Shown in pieces: positions 15,987 through 24,967 of a stretch of 33,781 nt of DNA; positions within the stretch are counted from its first letter, which is position 1; the number at the start of each line of letters is the position of its first letter. Position numbers and translations under genes: made by a program. The notes beneath the pieces are model-generated. The model did not search any database and was not told the origin of the DNA. It saw only the letters and a program-made list of their open reading frames with translations. The stretch covers positions 1 through 33,781 of the forward strand of contig CAMCMP010000032.1 of the NCBI GenBank assembly GCA_945876095.1, written 5' to 3'. Origin of the DNA: Chitinophaga pinensis (GTDB lineage Bacteria; Bacteroidota; Bacteroidia; Chitinophagales; Chitinophagaceae).

Positions 15987-17477
15987 TTATTCTAATGTCC
16001 AACTCATATTTCCATCCTTTTCGTCTTTTAGAATAATTCCTTGTGCCAACAGTTGCTTTCTTATTTTATCAGAAGTTGCATAATCCTTTTTCTCCTTGGC
16101 TTCTTTTCTGATGTCAATTAGTAATTGCATCACTCCATTTAAACCATTACTTTTTATTGATGCAGAATTTCTTAGTCCCAGAATATCTTCTAGATAAATA
16201 GAAAAAGACTCCTTCATTAGCTGTAGTGTATTAGCTGAAATGGCATTAACAGCGATATGTCCATCTTTAATGGAATTAATGATGGGCGCTAGTTCAAATA
16301 AATTAGCAAGCACTTTTGCGGTGCTAAAATCATCGTCCATAAAATTTTCTAGCCCATGAATTAGCGTAACTATTTTTTCCTCCATAGCTAAATCAGTAGC
16401 TAGTTGTCCATCAGGGGCAGTTATTTTTTTCAATAATTCATATGCCTCCCACAAACGTTTTAGCGCTTTTTCACTAGATTGTAATGCTTCGCTACTAAAA
16501 TCAATTGGACTTCTATAATGGCTTTGAAGAATAAAAAATCGGATCGTCATTGGATCAAATGCCTGTGTGAGCAATGGGTGTGTTCCAGCAAACATTTCAG
16601 TTAACTTGATCTGGTTGTTGTAGCTTTTACCCATCTTTCGGCCATTGACCGTTATCATATTATTATGAATCCAGTATTTTGCAGGAGTATGATGATTACA
16701 GATAGTGCTTTGAGCAATCTCGCTTTCATGGTGTGGAAACTGAAGATCCATTCCTCCGCCATGTATATCAAACTCTGCCCCTAGGTATTTGGTGGCCATT
16801 GCAGAACATTCAATATGCCAACCGGGATAACCGTCACCCCAGGGACTTTTCCAGCGCATGATATGCTCAGGGGCAGCTGATTTCCATAATGCAAAATCTG
16901 CTTTATCTCTTTTTTCTTCTTGCCCATCTAGCTCCCGAGTAGTTTCTAGCAGATCATCAATTATTCTTCCACTTAATTTTCCATAATCATGGTTTGCAGC
17001 ATATTTTTTGACATCAAAATAAACAGAACCATTTACTTCATAGGCATATCCTTCTGAAATTATTTTTTCAATCATGTTTAGTTGTTCTACAATATGTCCC
17101 GTGGCTGTTGGCTCTATGCTTGGCTCTACACAATTAAGTTCTAACATTGCCCAATGAAATAAGTTGGTATATTTTTGTACCAGTTCCATTGGCTCTAGCT
17201 TTTCTAAAAGGGCTTTGGCTGTTACCTTGTCTTCTGCTAATTTTCCTTCTTCTTCAAAATGACCCGCATCCGTTATATTACGAACATAGCGAACCTTATA
17301 ACCTTTATAACTAAGGTAGCGATAGATAAAATCAAAAGTTACATATGGCCTAGCATGGCCGAGATGGCTTTCCCCACTTACTGTTGGACCACACACATAC
17401 ATCCCCACAAGTCCAGGCGTGATAGAAGTAAATGTTTCTTTTTGACGACTGTAAGAATTATATATTTTTAAAGACAT
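15987..17477 (-). CDS. cysS: Cysteinyl-tRNA synthetase
   Basis: This 496-residue class I synthetase charges tRNA-Cys in the cytoplasm. The HIGH-type motif is HLGH (38-41). The zinc ligands C29, C224, H249 and E253 are all present, and the KMSKS loop reads KMGKS (281-285). A DALR-like anticodon-side region follows, with the usual C-terminal RKEAKEKKDYATSDKIRKQL motif. Length and order are typical, and the ATG at 17477 begins MSLKIYNSYSRQKE, like homologues. The gene stands alone on the minus strand, with about 140 bases separating it from the upstream EEP gene. Confidence 0.96.
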   Translation of the reverse strand: MSLKIYNSYSRQKETFTSITPGLVGMYVCGPTVSGESHLGHARPYVTFDFIYRYLSYKGYKVRYVRNITDAGHFEEEGKLAEDKVTAKALLEKLEPMELVQKYTNLFHWAMLELNCVEPSIEPTATGHIVEQLNMIEKIISEGYAYEVNGSVYFDVKKYAANHDYGKLSGRIIDDLLETTRELDGQEEKRDKADFALWKSAAPEHIMRWKSPWGDGYPGWHIECSAMATKYLGAEFDIHGGGMDLQFPHHESEIAQSTICNHHTPAKYWIHNNMITVNGRKMGKSYNNQIKLTEMFAGTHPLLTQAFDPMTIRFFILQSHYRSPIDFSSEALQSSEKALKRLWEAYELLKKITAPDGQLATDLAMEEKIVTLIHGLENFMDDDFSTAKVLANLFELAPIINSIKDGHIAVNAISANTLQLMKESFSIYLEDILGLRNSASIKSNGLNGVMQLLIDIRKEAKEKKDYATSDKIRKQLLAQGIILKDEKDGNMSWTLE

Positions 17478-17616
17478 AATAAATATTTGTTTTTATGAGC
17501 TTAAGTTGACGACTTTTAAGGCCATCAGCCCATTTTCGATACTACTCTGTAGGGTAGATTACACTTATTAACCATTTCCATCTATCAGAAAGTCAATGCA
17601 AATATACTGTATTCAA

Positions 17617-18774
17617 TTATTCTGCAAGAAGGCTGATATCGGTAATAATGGGGAAATGGTCGCTTAGTTTTTTTGCAATTCGGGTAAACTGATGAACTGA
17701 GTAATGCTTGTCAACAAAAATATTATCTATTCTCAATGTGGGAGAAATTCCGCTAAAAGTTCTACCTATTCCAGACCCTTTTATTACAAAAGCATCTTGT
17801 AAACCATTTCCAATTTTTTCATAAGGATAGGAATTAGGCACGTCATTAAAATCACCACAAACAATAACGCGGTAAGGACTATTGTTGATTTCTATTCTTA
17901 TTCGATCTGCTTGAGAGATTCTTTTTTGAAAAGCAATTTTGAATTTTGTAATCAAATTTTTTGATTGCTCGATATCTGTATCTGTTTTAATAGAGGGGTT
18001 TTGAATATAGTCTAAATTGGTATTGCTAAATCGAAGTGATTGAAGGTGACAGTTAAAGACCCGAATTGTATCATTGTCTTTTACAATATCTGCATATTGA
18101 AAATTTGAATTGTAGTCATAAGGAAAATTCCGAATCGTTTGTTTATTAATAATGGAATATTTAGAAAAAATAATTTTCCCGAAATGTTGCTGACTTAAAA
18201 AATTATCCTTGTAATCGTAGCTATAAAAATAATTCGGAAAATTGAGACGAGCAGAAAAATCAAAAACAGAAAAAAAACTATATTTACGATAATAGGCATT
18301 GTTCAAATCTGCAAGGGTGTCTCCTCCTACCATTTCTTGAAAACAAGCAATATCTGGTTGATAATCATTAATCAGATCAATCATTTGATTGAATGTCTCC
18401 GGGCTTTTTTTAAACTTCATGATATTAAACTGTGCTACATTCCAACTCATGATACGAAGATCATTGGGTTGTTTTTTATAATTGAAGTCCGAAGAAAACT
18501 GAAAGGGAACAATATTGTTTATATGCTTGTAAGAAAGAGCGGCGGTAATAATAAAAATAAGTATCCAAGCAGGTTTAACGAACAACCAAAAAACAAAAAA
18601 AACCAAGAGTATTAATAGTAGGTAAAAGGAGGATAAGGTTAGTAATCCAACAGGCCAAGAGGAGGCAGAAAAAAACAACTCGCTATAGCAGCCTGTTAAG
18701 AATAAAGCGGCTACCATTAAGTTGGTAATGATTAAAATATTTTTTGTTAATCTTCGAAATATGCTTTTTGGCAT
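17617..18774 (-). CDS. Membrane-anchored endonuclease/exonuclease/phosphatase family protein
   Basis: This 385-residue protein has about three N-terminal membrane helices (roughly residues 10-85) and then an EEP hydrolase domain. Catalytic elements are SWNVAQF, CFQEM, CGDFND and LSDHFPI, so the metal-dependent phosphodiesterase core is intact. A start 16 codons upstream is open, but the promoter elements at 18779-18805 lie inside that extension, and homologues begin near MPKSIFRR. The gene follows two rhomboid genes on the same strand, an arrangement I recall from other Chitinophagaceae. Whether the trio works together is unknown. Confidence 0.8.
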   Translation of the reverse strand: MPKSIFRRLTKNILIITNLMVAALFLTGCYSELFFSASSWPVGLLTLSSFYLLLILLVFFVFWLFVKPAWILIFIITAALSYKHINNIVPFQFSSDFNYKKQPNDLRIMSWNVAQFNIMKFKKSPETFNQMIDLINDYQPDIACFQEMVGGDTLADLNNAYYRKYSFFSVFDFSARLNFPNYFYSYDYKDNFLSQQHFGKIIFSKYSIINKQTIRNFPYDYNSNFQYADIVKDNDTIRVFNCHLQSLRFSNTNLDYIQNPSIKTDTDIEQSKNLITKFKIAFQKRISQADRIRIEINNSPYRVIVCGDFNDVPNSYPYEKIGNGLQDAFVIKGSGIGRTFSGISPTLRIDNIFVDKHYSVHQFTRIAKKLSDHFPIITDISLLAE

Positions 18775-18778
18775 GAAG

Positions 18779-18805
18779 TAAAGATAGGATATGCCGTTTA
18801 TACAA
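18779..18805 (-). promoter_or_regulatory. Promoter candidate of the membrane EEP gene
   Basis: On the minus strand TTG (18805-18803), a 16-base spacer and TATCTTTA (18786-18779) resemble the Bacteroidota promoter with A in place of the final G. It supports the ATG at 18774 and suggests the gene can be transcribed apart from the rhomboids. Confidence 0.35.
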
Positions 18806-18873
18806 TTTGCTTTTATGGACAACTTGTTTTTAAAATAACAGCTTGATAATAGGGGCTAATGGACTAGAGTTCA

Positions 18874-19806
18874 CTAATCTTCAGAAGCTCTTTTTAAGAT
18901 GTCTTTTTCCTCAGCAGTTAAAAATTGGTAGCCTTCTTGATTGATTTTATCTAAAATTTCGTCTACCCGTTGCTGTGTGATATTAGAAGTTTTGTTGAAG
19001 GGCTTTCTTCCACTAGCATTATAAAAAACAGTTTCTTTTATGCGGTTTTTAGGAGCAGGTTTATTGGGATTATAAAGATTGATGAACCAATCATAGACGT
19101 TATTCATCCAAACGCTTCCATCTATTTTATGACGGAGTAAATAAATAAAAACAAATCCAGCCAATCCTCCAAATAGATGTGATAAACTGAAGGCAGCACC
19201 TAAAGAGGCTACTCCAGCAATATCAATTAGTACATAAACAAGAGTGAGTACCCAAATAGGGATACCACCATTTAAATTTTTGAAAAAACGATATTTAGGA
19301 GCTATCGAAGTGGTGGCTACTGCCACGGCCATTGTAGCGGCATTGCCACCCATTAATGAAGCGCTTCCAATGAATGGGTGTAATGGCGGAATCAAGTAAT
19401 AGGCCAAACAAAAAGCCAATGCGCCTGCTAGACCTCCATATATGTAAATTGGAATAATCTTTTTATTACCAGCTAGTTCTTGTAAAATATAGCCAAATGC
19501 CCATAACCATAGCATATTACTCAAAACGTGCATTACACCGCTATGGCTGAACATATAAATTAAAATTGTCCAGGGGCGTTCACTTAATTTGGTAAGTTGA
19601 GCAGGCATTTCAAAATAGGGCAGAATCTGTGCATTAAATGCAGCTTCATTGGATTGAAAAAAGAAGTATACCACCTGGATGGTAATTAGCAGTAAAAAGA
19701 AAATTACATTGAGGGCGAATAAAGCAACTAGTGCATTGCCATCATTACCGAGGGTCAATCGCTTTTTTGGTAGCTTGTATTCAGAATATCTTTCAGACTC
19801 TCCCAT
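18874..19806 (-). CDS. Rhomboid-family membrane protein with degenerate active site
   Basis: This 310-residue protein has six or more membrane helices of the rhomboid fold and a soluble C-terminal tail (about 265-310). The tail ends in a short helical motif (VDEILDKINQEGYQFL) seen in Bacteroidota rhomboids. Conserved fold residues are present: SHSGVMHVLSN (87-97), and H210 in SHLFGGLAG, the catalytic-His position. The serine motif, normally GxSx before a small-residue helix, reads GGNAATMAVAV (153-163), placing Asn155 where Ser should be. It is therefore probably a pseudoprotease, or at least not a normal serine protease. It lies 55 bases downstream of an intact rhomboid gene. An alternative alignment using S148 or S150 (GSAS) fits the helix register less well. 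Confidence 0.8.
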   Translation of the reverse strand: MGESERYSEYKLPKKRLTLGNDGNALVALFALNVIFFLLLITIQVVYFFFQSNEAAFNAQILPYFEMPAQLTKLSERPWTILIYMFSHSGVMHVLSNMLWLWAFGYILQELAGNKKIIPIYIYGGLAGALAFCLAYYLIPPLHPFIGSASLMGGNAATMAVAVATTSIAPKYRFFKNLNGGIPIWVLTLVYVLIDIAGVASLGAAFSLSHLFGGLAGFVFIYLLRHKIDGSVWMNNVYDWFINLYNPNKPAPKNRIKETVFYNASGRKPFNKTSNITQQRVDEILDKINQEGYQFLTAEEKDILKRASED

Positions 19807-19861
19807 TACAATTAGTTAAACTATAAATTTATAAATAGCCATCATCAGAAGCTACAGAATT

Positions 19862-20560
19862 CTAATAAAAAGTTTGTTTGTTTGTTTTATTCCAAATGAG
19901 TACTAGTAAAAAACCAACGGCAGCTCCACCCACATGGGCAAAATGTGCAATATTATCGTCTTGTACTTTTACTACACCACCAAAAACATCTAGTGCAATC
20001 ATTCCCGAAATAGCCCATTTGGCTTTTATTGGAACCGGGATTGGCATGATGATCATTTCGGTATTTGGAAATAAATATCCGAAGGCGGCAAGAATTCCCA
20101 TAATGGCTCCCGAAGCGCCTACTGTATAGCCATTTCTTAGATTAGCTTGGTATAAAGTATACAGCTCTTGACTTAAACTGTTATGGTCATATTGCCAAAA
20201 ATCATAGGCATAGGATCCAAGTTGAAAAAATGCCGCACTTAGGCCACAAATAAAATAAAAAATTAAAAATCTTTTAGGCCCCCATACTCTTTCTACCATG
20301 GAGCCAAACATCCAAAGAGCAAACATATTAAACAGGAGGTGAAAAAATCCTCCATGCATAAACATATGCGTTACAACTTGGTAAGGTTGAAAATAAATAG
20401 ATTTATAATGGTGCAGTGCAAAAAGATCTGCTGCAGCATTTGGTTCTACATCTCCTCCAGTAACCATTTGCGCCAAGTACACCAAAACATTAATGATAAC
20501 TAGATTAAGTACAATAGGAGTGGTTTGCTGGAACCGATTACCGAAATTATTAAATGCCAT
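19862..20560 (-). CDS. Rhomboid-family intramembrane serine protease
   Basis: This 232-residue integral membrane protease of the rhomboid fold has six predicted helices and almost no soluble tails. The active site is complete: S150 in VGASGAIMG (147-155) and H209 in FAHVGGAAVG (207-216). The helix-2 motif HGGFFHLLFNMFALWMFG (69-86) supplies the oxyanion-side His and Asn. It should cleave transmembrane substrates in the inner membrane; none can be named. It is the first of three same-strand genes (rhomboid, rhomboid-like, EEP), preceded by a 159-base gap after rlmD that holds a promoter candidate. Confidence 0.92.
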   Translation of the reverse strand: MAFNNFGNRFQQTTPIVLNLVIINVLVYLAQMVTGGDVEPNAAADLFALHHYKSIYFQPYQVVTHMFMHGGFFHLLFNMFALWMFGSMVERVWGPKRFLIFYFICGLSAAFFQLGSYAYDFWQYDHNSLSQELYTLYQANLRNGYTVGASGAIMGILAAFGYLFPNTEMIIMPIPVPIKAKWAISGMIALDVFGGVVKVQDDNIAHFAHVGGAAVGFLLVLIWNKTNKQTFY

Positions 20561-20614
20561 TGTTGAATAATTGATTGAACTGCAATTTCGTATTTGTTAT
20601 TGGATTTATTATAC

Positions 20615-20645
20615 TTAAAGTAAGGAATTGTGAAAGCATTTACAA
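20615..20645 (-). promoter_or_regulatory. Promoter candidate of the rhomboid operon
   Basis: On the minus strand TTG (20645-20643), a 20-base spacer and TACTTTAA (20622-20615) loosely match the Bacteroidota pattern, with the final TTTG degenerate. The position, 54 bases before the start codon, is reasonable. Confidence 0.28.
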
Positions 20646-20719
20646 AATACCTTTAAAATTAAATCTGCAAATATTGAAATTCAATACTTATACAACAACA
20701 AAAGAAGCCGGTTGTTTGG

Positions 20720-22225
20720 TTAAAAAGCAACATTTTTTAACTTAAGTAAAACTACACATTCTATATGATGAGTATGTGGGAACATGTCTACTGGTTGAAT
20801 TTTTTCAACGCTGTATTTTTCACTAAGTAACCCTAGGTCTCTTGCCTGAGTAGCAGTATTACAGCTTACATAAACGATTTTAGGGGCGGCAATTTCAAGT
20901 AGTTTAATGACCAATTTCTCGTGCATACCCGCCCTGGGTGGATCGGTGATAATTACATCTGGCTTTCCATGTTTATCAAAAAAATCATCATCGCAAATTT
21001 TTATAACATCGCCTGCAAAAAACTCTGTATGTTCAATATTGTTTAGCGCAGCATTTATTTTTGCATCCTCAATGGCTTCTGAAATAACCTCTACTCCAAT
21101 TATTTTTTTTGCCAATTTACTTAAAAAGATGCCTATGCTGCCAGTGCCACAGTATAGGTCATATACAATTTCATTTCCAGTAAGTCCTGCAAAATCTCTT
21201 GTAATTCTATAAAGCTTTTCAGCTTGTTGGGTATTGGTTTGAAAGAATGATTTAGGTCCTATTTTAAAAGAAAAACTTTCCAACTTTTCTATCACAAACC
21301 CTTTGCCATGGTACACCACAGGATGAAGGTCGTAGATAGTGTCATTCCACTTTGTATTAATGGTATAAAGCAAAGTGGTGATAGAGGGAACTTGTTGCAA
21401 TAAAAAATCAAGTAATTTTTTTGTAGCGCTTTCATCTTCGTAACCCAAACATATATTGACCATCAGTTCGCCTGTATGGCAATAGCGAATAATGATATTT
21501 CGCAACCAGCCGGTGTGTTGTTTGATATCATAATATGAATAATTATTTTCTAGCGCGAAGCTTCGGATACTGTTGCGAATTTTATTATTGACATCATCCA
21601 TCAAGAAACATTCTTGAATTTCAATGATCTTATCAAAAATTCTAGGCACATGAAAACCTAGCGCACCTCCACTATTGGTATCAGTAATTTTTTTTGATTC
21701 TAAATCTTGAGTAGTATCAAGTTGGAAAGAGTCAATTTCATTCTCAGACCCTTTTTTTAACAGCCGGTCAGGAGGAGGTAAGGTCTTAATTTCTTCAGCG
21801 GTTAAGTATCGTTTATTACTAAAGGTGAACTCAAGTTTGTTTCTATAGAGGATGCTATTATCGGCTCCAACAATTGACATCATTTCAGGCAATTCAACTT
21901 TTCCAATTCGTCTAAAATTTTGAGCTACTTCTTGTTGTTTGTAATCAAGCTGCTTTTGATAAGGTAGCATTTGCCACTTACAACCTCCGCAGGTGCCAAA
22001 ATGTTGGCAGAAGGGAGCAGTTCTTTCAGTTGAATATTCATGAAAATGGGTGGCCCTTCCTTCTCCGTAATCTTTTTTATTGGTGCTAACAAATACATCT
22101 ACCACATCGCCCGGAACGGCCCCCTCAATAAAAATAACCTTACCATCTTGTCGAGCAAGTGATTTACCCTCGGCAGCATAACCGGTGACTAATATTTTTT
22201 CAAGTAAATATTTTTTTCTTTTCAC
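20720..22225 (-). CDS. rlmD: 23S rRNA (uracil-C5)-methyltransferase, RlmD/RumA type
   Basis: This 501-residue SAM-dependent enzyme methylates uracil in 23S rRNA. A TRAM RNA-binding domain lies at about 5-60. An iron-sulfur cluster motif follows (C73, C79, C82, fourth ligand C206). The Rossmann methyltransferase domain carries VYDLYCGTGSIGIFL and DPPRAG, with the nucleophile at C455 (VSCNTATQARD) and the general-base Glu in HHIECV. The start is GTG at 22225, directly behind a strong promoter box. Residues about 150-186 form a hydrophilic insertion (KKGSENEID onward) that makes the protein longer than usual. Related RlmC/TrmA-type specificities cannot be excluded from sequence alone. Confidence 0.9.
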   Translation of the reverse strand: MKRKKYLLEKILVTGYAAEGKSLARQDGKVIFIEGAVPGDVVDVFVSTNKKDYGEGRATHFHEYSTERTAPFCQHFGTCGGCKWQMLPYQKQLDYKQQEVAQNFRRIGKVELPEMMSIVGADNSILYRNKLEFTFSNKRYLTAEEIKTLPPPDRLLKKGSENEIDSFQLDTTQDLESKKITDTNSGGALGFHVPRIFDKIIEIQECFLMDDVNNKIRNSIRSFALENNYSYYDIKQHTGWLRNIIIRYCHTGELMVNICLGYEDESATKKLLDFLLQQVPSITTLLYTINTKWNDTIYDLHPVVYHGKGFVIEKLESFSFKIGPKSFFQTNTQQAEKLYRITRDFAGLTGNEIVYDLYCGTGSIGIFLSKLAKKIIGVEVISEAIEDAKINAALNNIEHTEFFAGDVIKICDDDFFDKHGKPDVIITDPPRAGMHEKLVIKLLEIAAPKIVYVSCNTATQARDLGLLSEKYSVEKIQPVDMFPHTHHIECVVLLKLKNVAF

Positions 22226-22229
22226 TCGG

Positions 22230-22259
22230 CAAAAGTAACGCCCGATTCAACAAATACAA
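22230..22259 (-). promoter_or_regulatory. Promoter of rlmD
   Basis: On the minus strand TTG (22259-22257), a 19-base spacer and TACTTTTG (22237-22230) match the Bacteroidota consensus exactly. The -7 box ends only 4 bases before the GTG start, implying a leaderless transcript. Confidence 0.6.
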
Positions 22260-22346
22260 GTAAACAATGGTTTATTATTTCTGTTAATGAATGGTAATTT
22301 TAATGAAGCTGGTTGTAAAAAAGTTAAAAATCCATCTAATTTTGAA

Positions 22347-22354
22347 TACTTTTA
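22347..22354 (+). promoter_or_regulatory. -7-like box of the TlpA-family gene
   Basis: TACTTTTA resembles TAnnTTTG with A at the last position, 54 bases before the ATG at 22409. No -33 TTG at normal spacing. Confidence 0.3.
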
Positions 22355-22408
22355 CAACCTATTTTTAAATCTATAAAGTCTAGTAACAATTTATAATATT
22401 AAAATCAG

Positions 22409-23851
22409 ATGAAGCAATTTATTAGTTTTTGGATAATCATTTTGGTTGGTATTACTGCTACTGCTCAAAATTTTAAGGTTACGCTGCAAGCACCTCAATA
22501 TAAAAGCGGTCTAACTTACCTCACCTACCACATGGGAAAAAATCTCAATATTGAAGATTCTGCTGTTGTAACTTCTAATGGAACAGCCATTTTTACTGCG
22601 AAACGAAAACTGTTACCAGGTGTTTATGCGATTGTTTTACCAGGCAAAAGAATTTCTGTTGATTTTTTTGTTGATAAGGAACAACAAATTTCTATTAAAA
22701 TAGACACGACAGACTTGACAGGCAAAACAGTTGTGACTGGATCTAAGGAAAACATATTATTTCAACAATATCAACAATACATATCAGTTAAGGGTAAATT
22801 ATTGGAACTGGAAAGAGAGGGTTATATGAAGTCTACCACTAAAAAGGATTCGGCATTGCATGAAGCCAATTATTTAAAGTTCAATAAAGAATTAAATGAT
22901 TACCGCGAAGGAATTATTAGAGACAATGGAAAATCGATGATGGCAGTTTTAATGAATGCGATGAAAGAGCCACAGGGGCTTAATAAAAAAATGATTACTA
23001 GAAACGATTCTTTGGAAAATTACTATTATTATAAAGCACATTATTGGGATGGGATTACCTTGATGGATGATCGTATTATCAGAACTCCTTTTTTTCTTCC
23101 AAAGTTTGAAAAATATTATCGAGAAGTGCTTTCTCCTCAGGCTGATAGTATTATTAAAGAGATAGATTATCAATTGTTATTTGCACGAAATAATCAGGAA
23201 GTATATAAGTTTATGTTGAATTGGCTAACGGATGAATATATGAATCCTAAGTACATGGGTCAAGATGCTGTATTGGTCCATCTTTTTGAAAAGTACCATA
23301 GTAAGGGATTAACCAGTTGGCTCAACGAAAAACAACAAGAGGCGATTAGTCGCAGGGCTTATATGTTAATGTCTAATTTAATTGGGTTAAAGGCGGCTGA
23401 TCTCGACATGGTTGATACAGCCGGAAAACCATCTCCATTATATAAGTTGGCTGCCGATTACACGCTGGTTGTATTTTGGGATCCCACCTGTGGACATTGT
23501 AAGACGGAGTTACCTAGGATAGATTCTATCTACAGAGCTAGCTGGAAAAAACATGGTGTTAAAATGTATGCGGTATTATCAGCTGATGCAAAAGATGATT
23601 TAAAAAAAGAGTGGACTAAATATATACGTGAAAACAAAATTGCTGATTGGACAAACGTATACCAGACAAAGGAAATGGAAGCAGCCATCGCGGATTCAAA
23701 AAAGCCTGGCTTCAGACAATTATATGATATAACAGTTACTCCCACTATTTATCTGCTGGATAAGGAAAAAAGAATTATTGGAAAAAAACTAACTATCGAA
23801 CAGTTGCACGAATTATTGCAGGTGAAGTGGGCCCCTAAGCCAAAACAATAA
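22409..23851 (+). CDS. TlpA-family thiol-disulfide oxidoreductase with DUF4369/DUF5106-like N-terminal region
   Basis: This 480-residue exported protein has a signal peptide (cleavage near ITATAQ, residue 20). A DUF4369-like beta domain (about 21-120) is followed by a helical DUF5106-like middle region (about 120-330). The C-terminal thioredoxin domain holds the CxxC pair C361 and C364 (DPTCGHCKTELP) and the cis-Pro loop TVTPTIYLL. It probably reduces or exchanges disulfides in the periplasm. Large paralogous sets of this architecture are typical of Bacteroidota. It is convergent with metF and they share a strong terminator. Redox partner and substrate are not evident. Confidence 0.87.
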   Translation: MKQFISFWIIILVGITATAQNFKVTLQAPQYKSGLTYLTYHMGKNLNIEDSAVVTSNGTAIFTAKRKLLPGVYAIVLPGKRISVDFFVDKEQQISIKIDTTDLTGKTVVTGSKENILFQQYQQYISVKGKLLELEREGYMKSTTKKDSALHEANYLKFNKELNDYREGIIRDNGKSMMAVLMNAMKEPQGLNKKMITRNDSLENYYYYKAHYWDGITLMDDRIIRTPFFLPKFEKYYREVLSPQADSIIKEIDYQLLFARNNQEVYKFMLNWLTDEYMNPKYMGQDAVLVHLFEKYHSKGLTSWLNEKQQEAISRRAYMLMSNLIGLKAADLDMVDTAGKPSPLYKLAADYTLVVFWDPTCGHCKTELPRIDSIYRASWKKHGVKMYAVLSADAKDDLKKEWTKYIRENKIADWTNVYQTKEMEAAIADSKKPGFRQLYDITVTPTIYLLDKEKRIIGKKLTIEQLHELLQVKWAPKPKQ

Positions 23852-23880
23852 TGCGATTTTAAAGTTATTGAATAAAACTA

Positions 23881-23914
23881 CAAAAGCCAATGACATCAAT
23901 GTCATTGGCTTTTG
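23881..23914. terminator. Bidirectional terminator between the TlpA-like gene and metF
   Basis: A perfect 15-bp stem (CAAAAGCCAATGACA at 23881-23895 and its complement at 23900-23914) closes a 4-base loop, with A-runs on the left and T-runs on the right. It lies between two convergent genes and should stop both. Confidence 0.9.
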
Positions 23915-23931
23915 TAAAACTCGTGTATAAA

Positions 23932-24885
23932 CTAAACAATTTCTTTTACGGCGTTGTAGATTACTTTCGGTTTTCCTAAAGTATAGTAGTGTAATACAGG
24001 CACACCAAATGCTTTTAATTCTTTAGATTGTTGAATTAACCATTGAGTGCCAATTTCTTCTATCTCTTGATCTGATTTGGCTTTTAGGATGGCATCCGAA
24101 AGATCAGTTGGTATATCCACATGAAATATTTTCGGCAAAATGGTCAACTGTTTTTTGTTGGTAATGGGCTTAAGGCCTGGTATAATTGGCACTTCAATAC
24201 CAATTGCTCTGCAATCTTTTACAAATTGATAAAATTTATTGTTATCAAAAAACATTTGAGTCATGATATAGTCGGCGCCAGCATCTACCTTAGCTTTTAG
24301 GTGCATTAAGTCGTTTTGCATATTAGGTGCTTCAAAATGTTTTTCAGGATATCCTGCGGTGCCAATGCAGAAATTGGGTTTGTCACCATTCTTTATATCT
24401 TCTTCTTGATAAATTCCATTGTTTAGATCTACCACTTGTTTTAATAAATCTACTGCATAGGCGTGTCCATCGGGCTCTGCTTCAAAATTAGTTTCATTTT
24501 TTGCGGCATCACCTCTTAAAACCAGCACATTGTCGATTCCTAAAAAGTTAAGATCAATTAGGGCATCTTCTGTAACGCTTTTATTAAAGCCACCACATAT
24601 TAAATGAGGTACCGTGTCGATATTGTAATGATTTTTGATGGCAGCACAAATGGCTACCGTTCCTGGACGTTTTTTTACCTCTACCTTTACAAATGTGCCA
24701 TCTCCTTTTTTCTTAAACATGGTTTCACTTCGGTGGTAGGTGACATTAATAAAGGAAGGTTTAAACTCCATTAAGGGGTCTAAATGATCATAAATTGACT
24801 GAATGGTTCTTCCTTTTAGGGGCGGTAAAATTTCGAACGATACCAATGTCTTTTTTGCCTGGGCAATATGGTCTGTAATTTTCAT
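23932..24885 (-). CDS. metF: 5,10-methylenetetrahydrofolate reductase
   Basis: This 317-residue flavoprotein reduces methylene-THF to methyl-THF for methionine synthesis. It starts with SFEILPPLKGR, where the Glu of SFEILPP is the catalytic acid. It continues with FINVTYHR, PHLICGGFNKS, LVLRGDAAKNE, AGADYIMTQMFFDN and IIPGLKPITN, all MetF signatures in the expected order. The TIM barrel is complete and of typical bacterial length, with no regulatory C-terminal extension. It is monocistronic, with a promoter box 17 bases upstream and a shared terminator downstream. Confidence 0.96.
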   Translation of the reverse strand: MKITDHIAQAKKTLVSFEILPPLKGRTIQSIYDHLDPLMEFKPSFINVTYHRSETMFKKKGDGTFVKVEVKKRPGTVAICAAIKNHYNIDTVPHLICGGFNKSVTEDALIDLNFLGIDNVLVLRGDAAKNETNFEAEPDGHAYAVDLLKQVVDLNNGIYQEEDIKNGDKPNFCIGTAGYPEKHFEAPNMQNDLMHLKAKVDAGADYIMTQMFFDNNKFYQFVKDCRAIGIEVPIIPGLKPITNKKQLTILPKIFHVDIPTDLSDAILKAKSDQEIEEIGTQWLIQQSKELKAFGVPVLHYYTLGKPKVIYNAVKEIV

Positions 24886-24901
24886 AAAATAGTAATATCT
24901 G

Positions 24902-24909
24902 CAAATATA
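24902..24909 (-). promoter_or_regulatory. -7 promoter box of metF
   Basis: On the minus strand TATATTTG (24909-24902) matches TAnnTTTG, 16 bases before the ATG at 24885. No clear -33 TTG is seen. Confidence 0.45.
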
Positions 24910-24967
24910 AATGCTTAATGTAAAAAAACCGTCTTTGAACTAAAAGGATTGTTTCGAGGCAATGTTG

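Noticed and set aside
16623..16637. KMGKS instead of KMSKS in cysteinyl-tRNA synthetase
   Set aside because: Variation at this position is common among class I synthetases and Bacteroidota CysRS, so it is not evidence of altered function.
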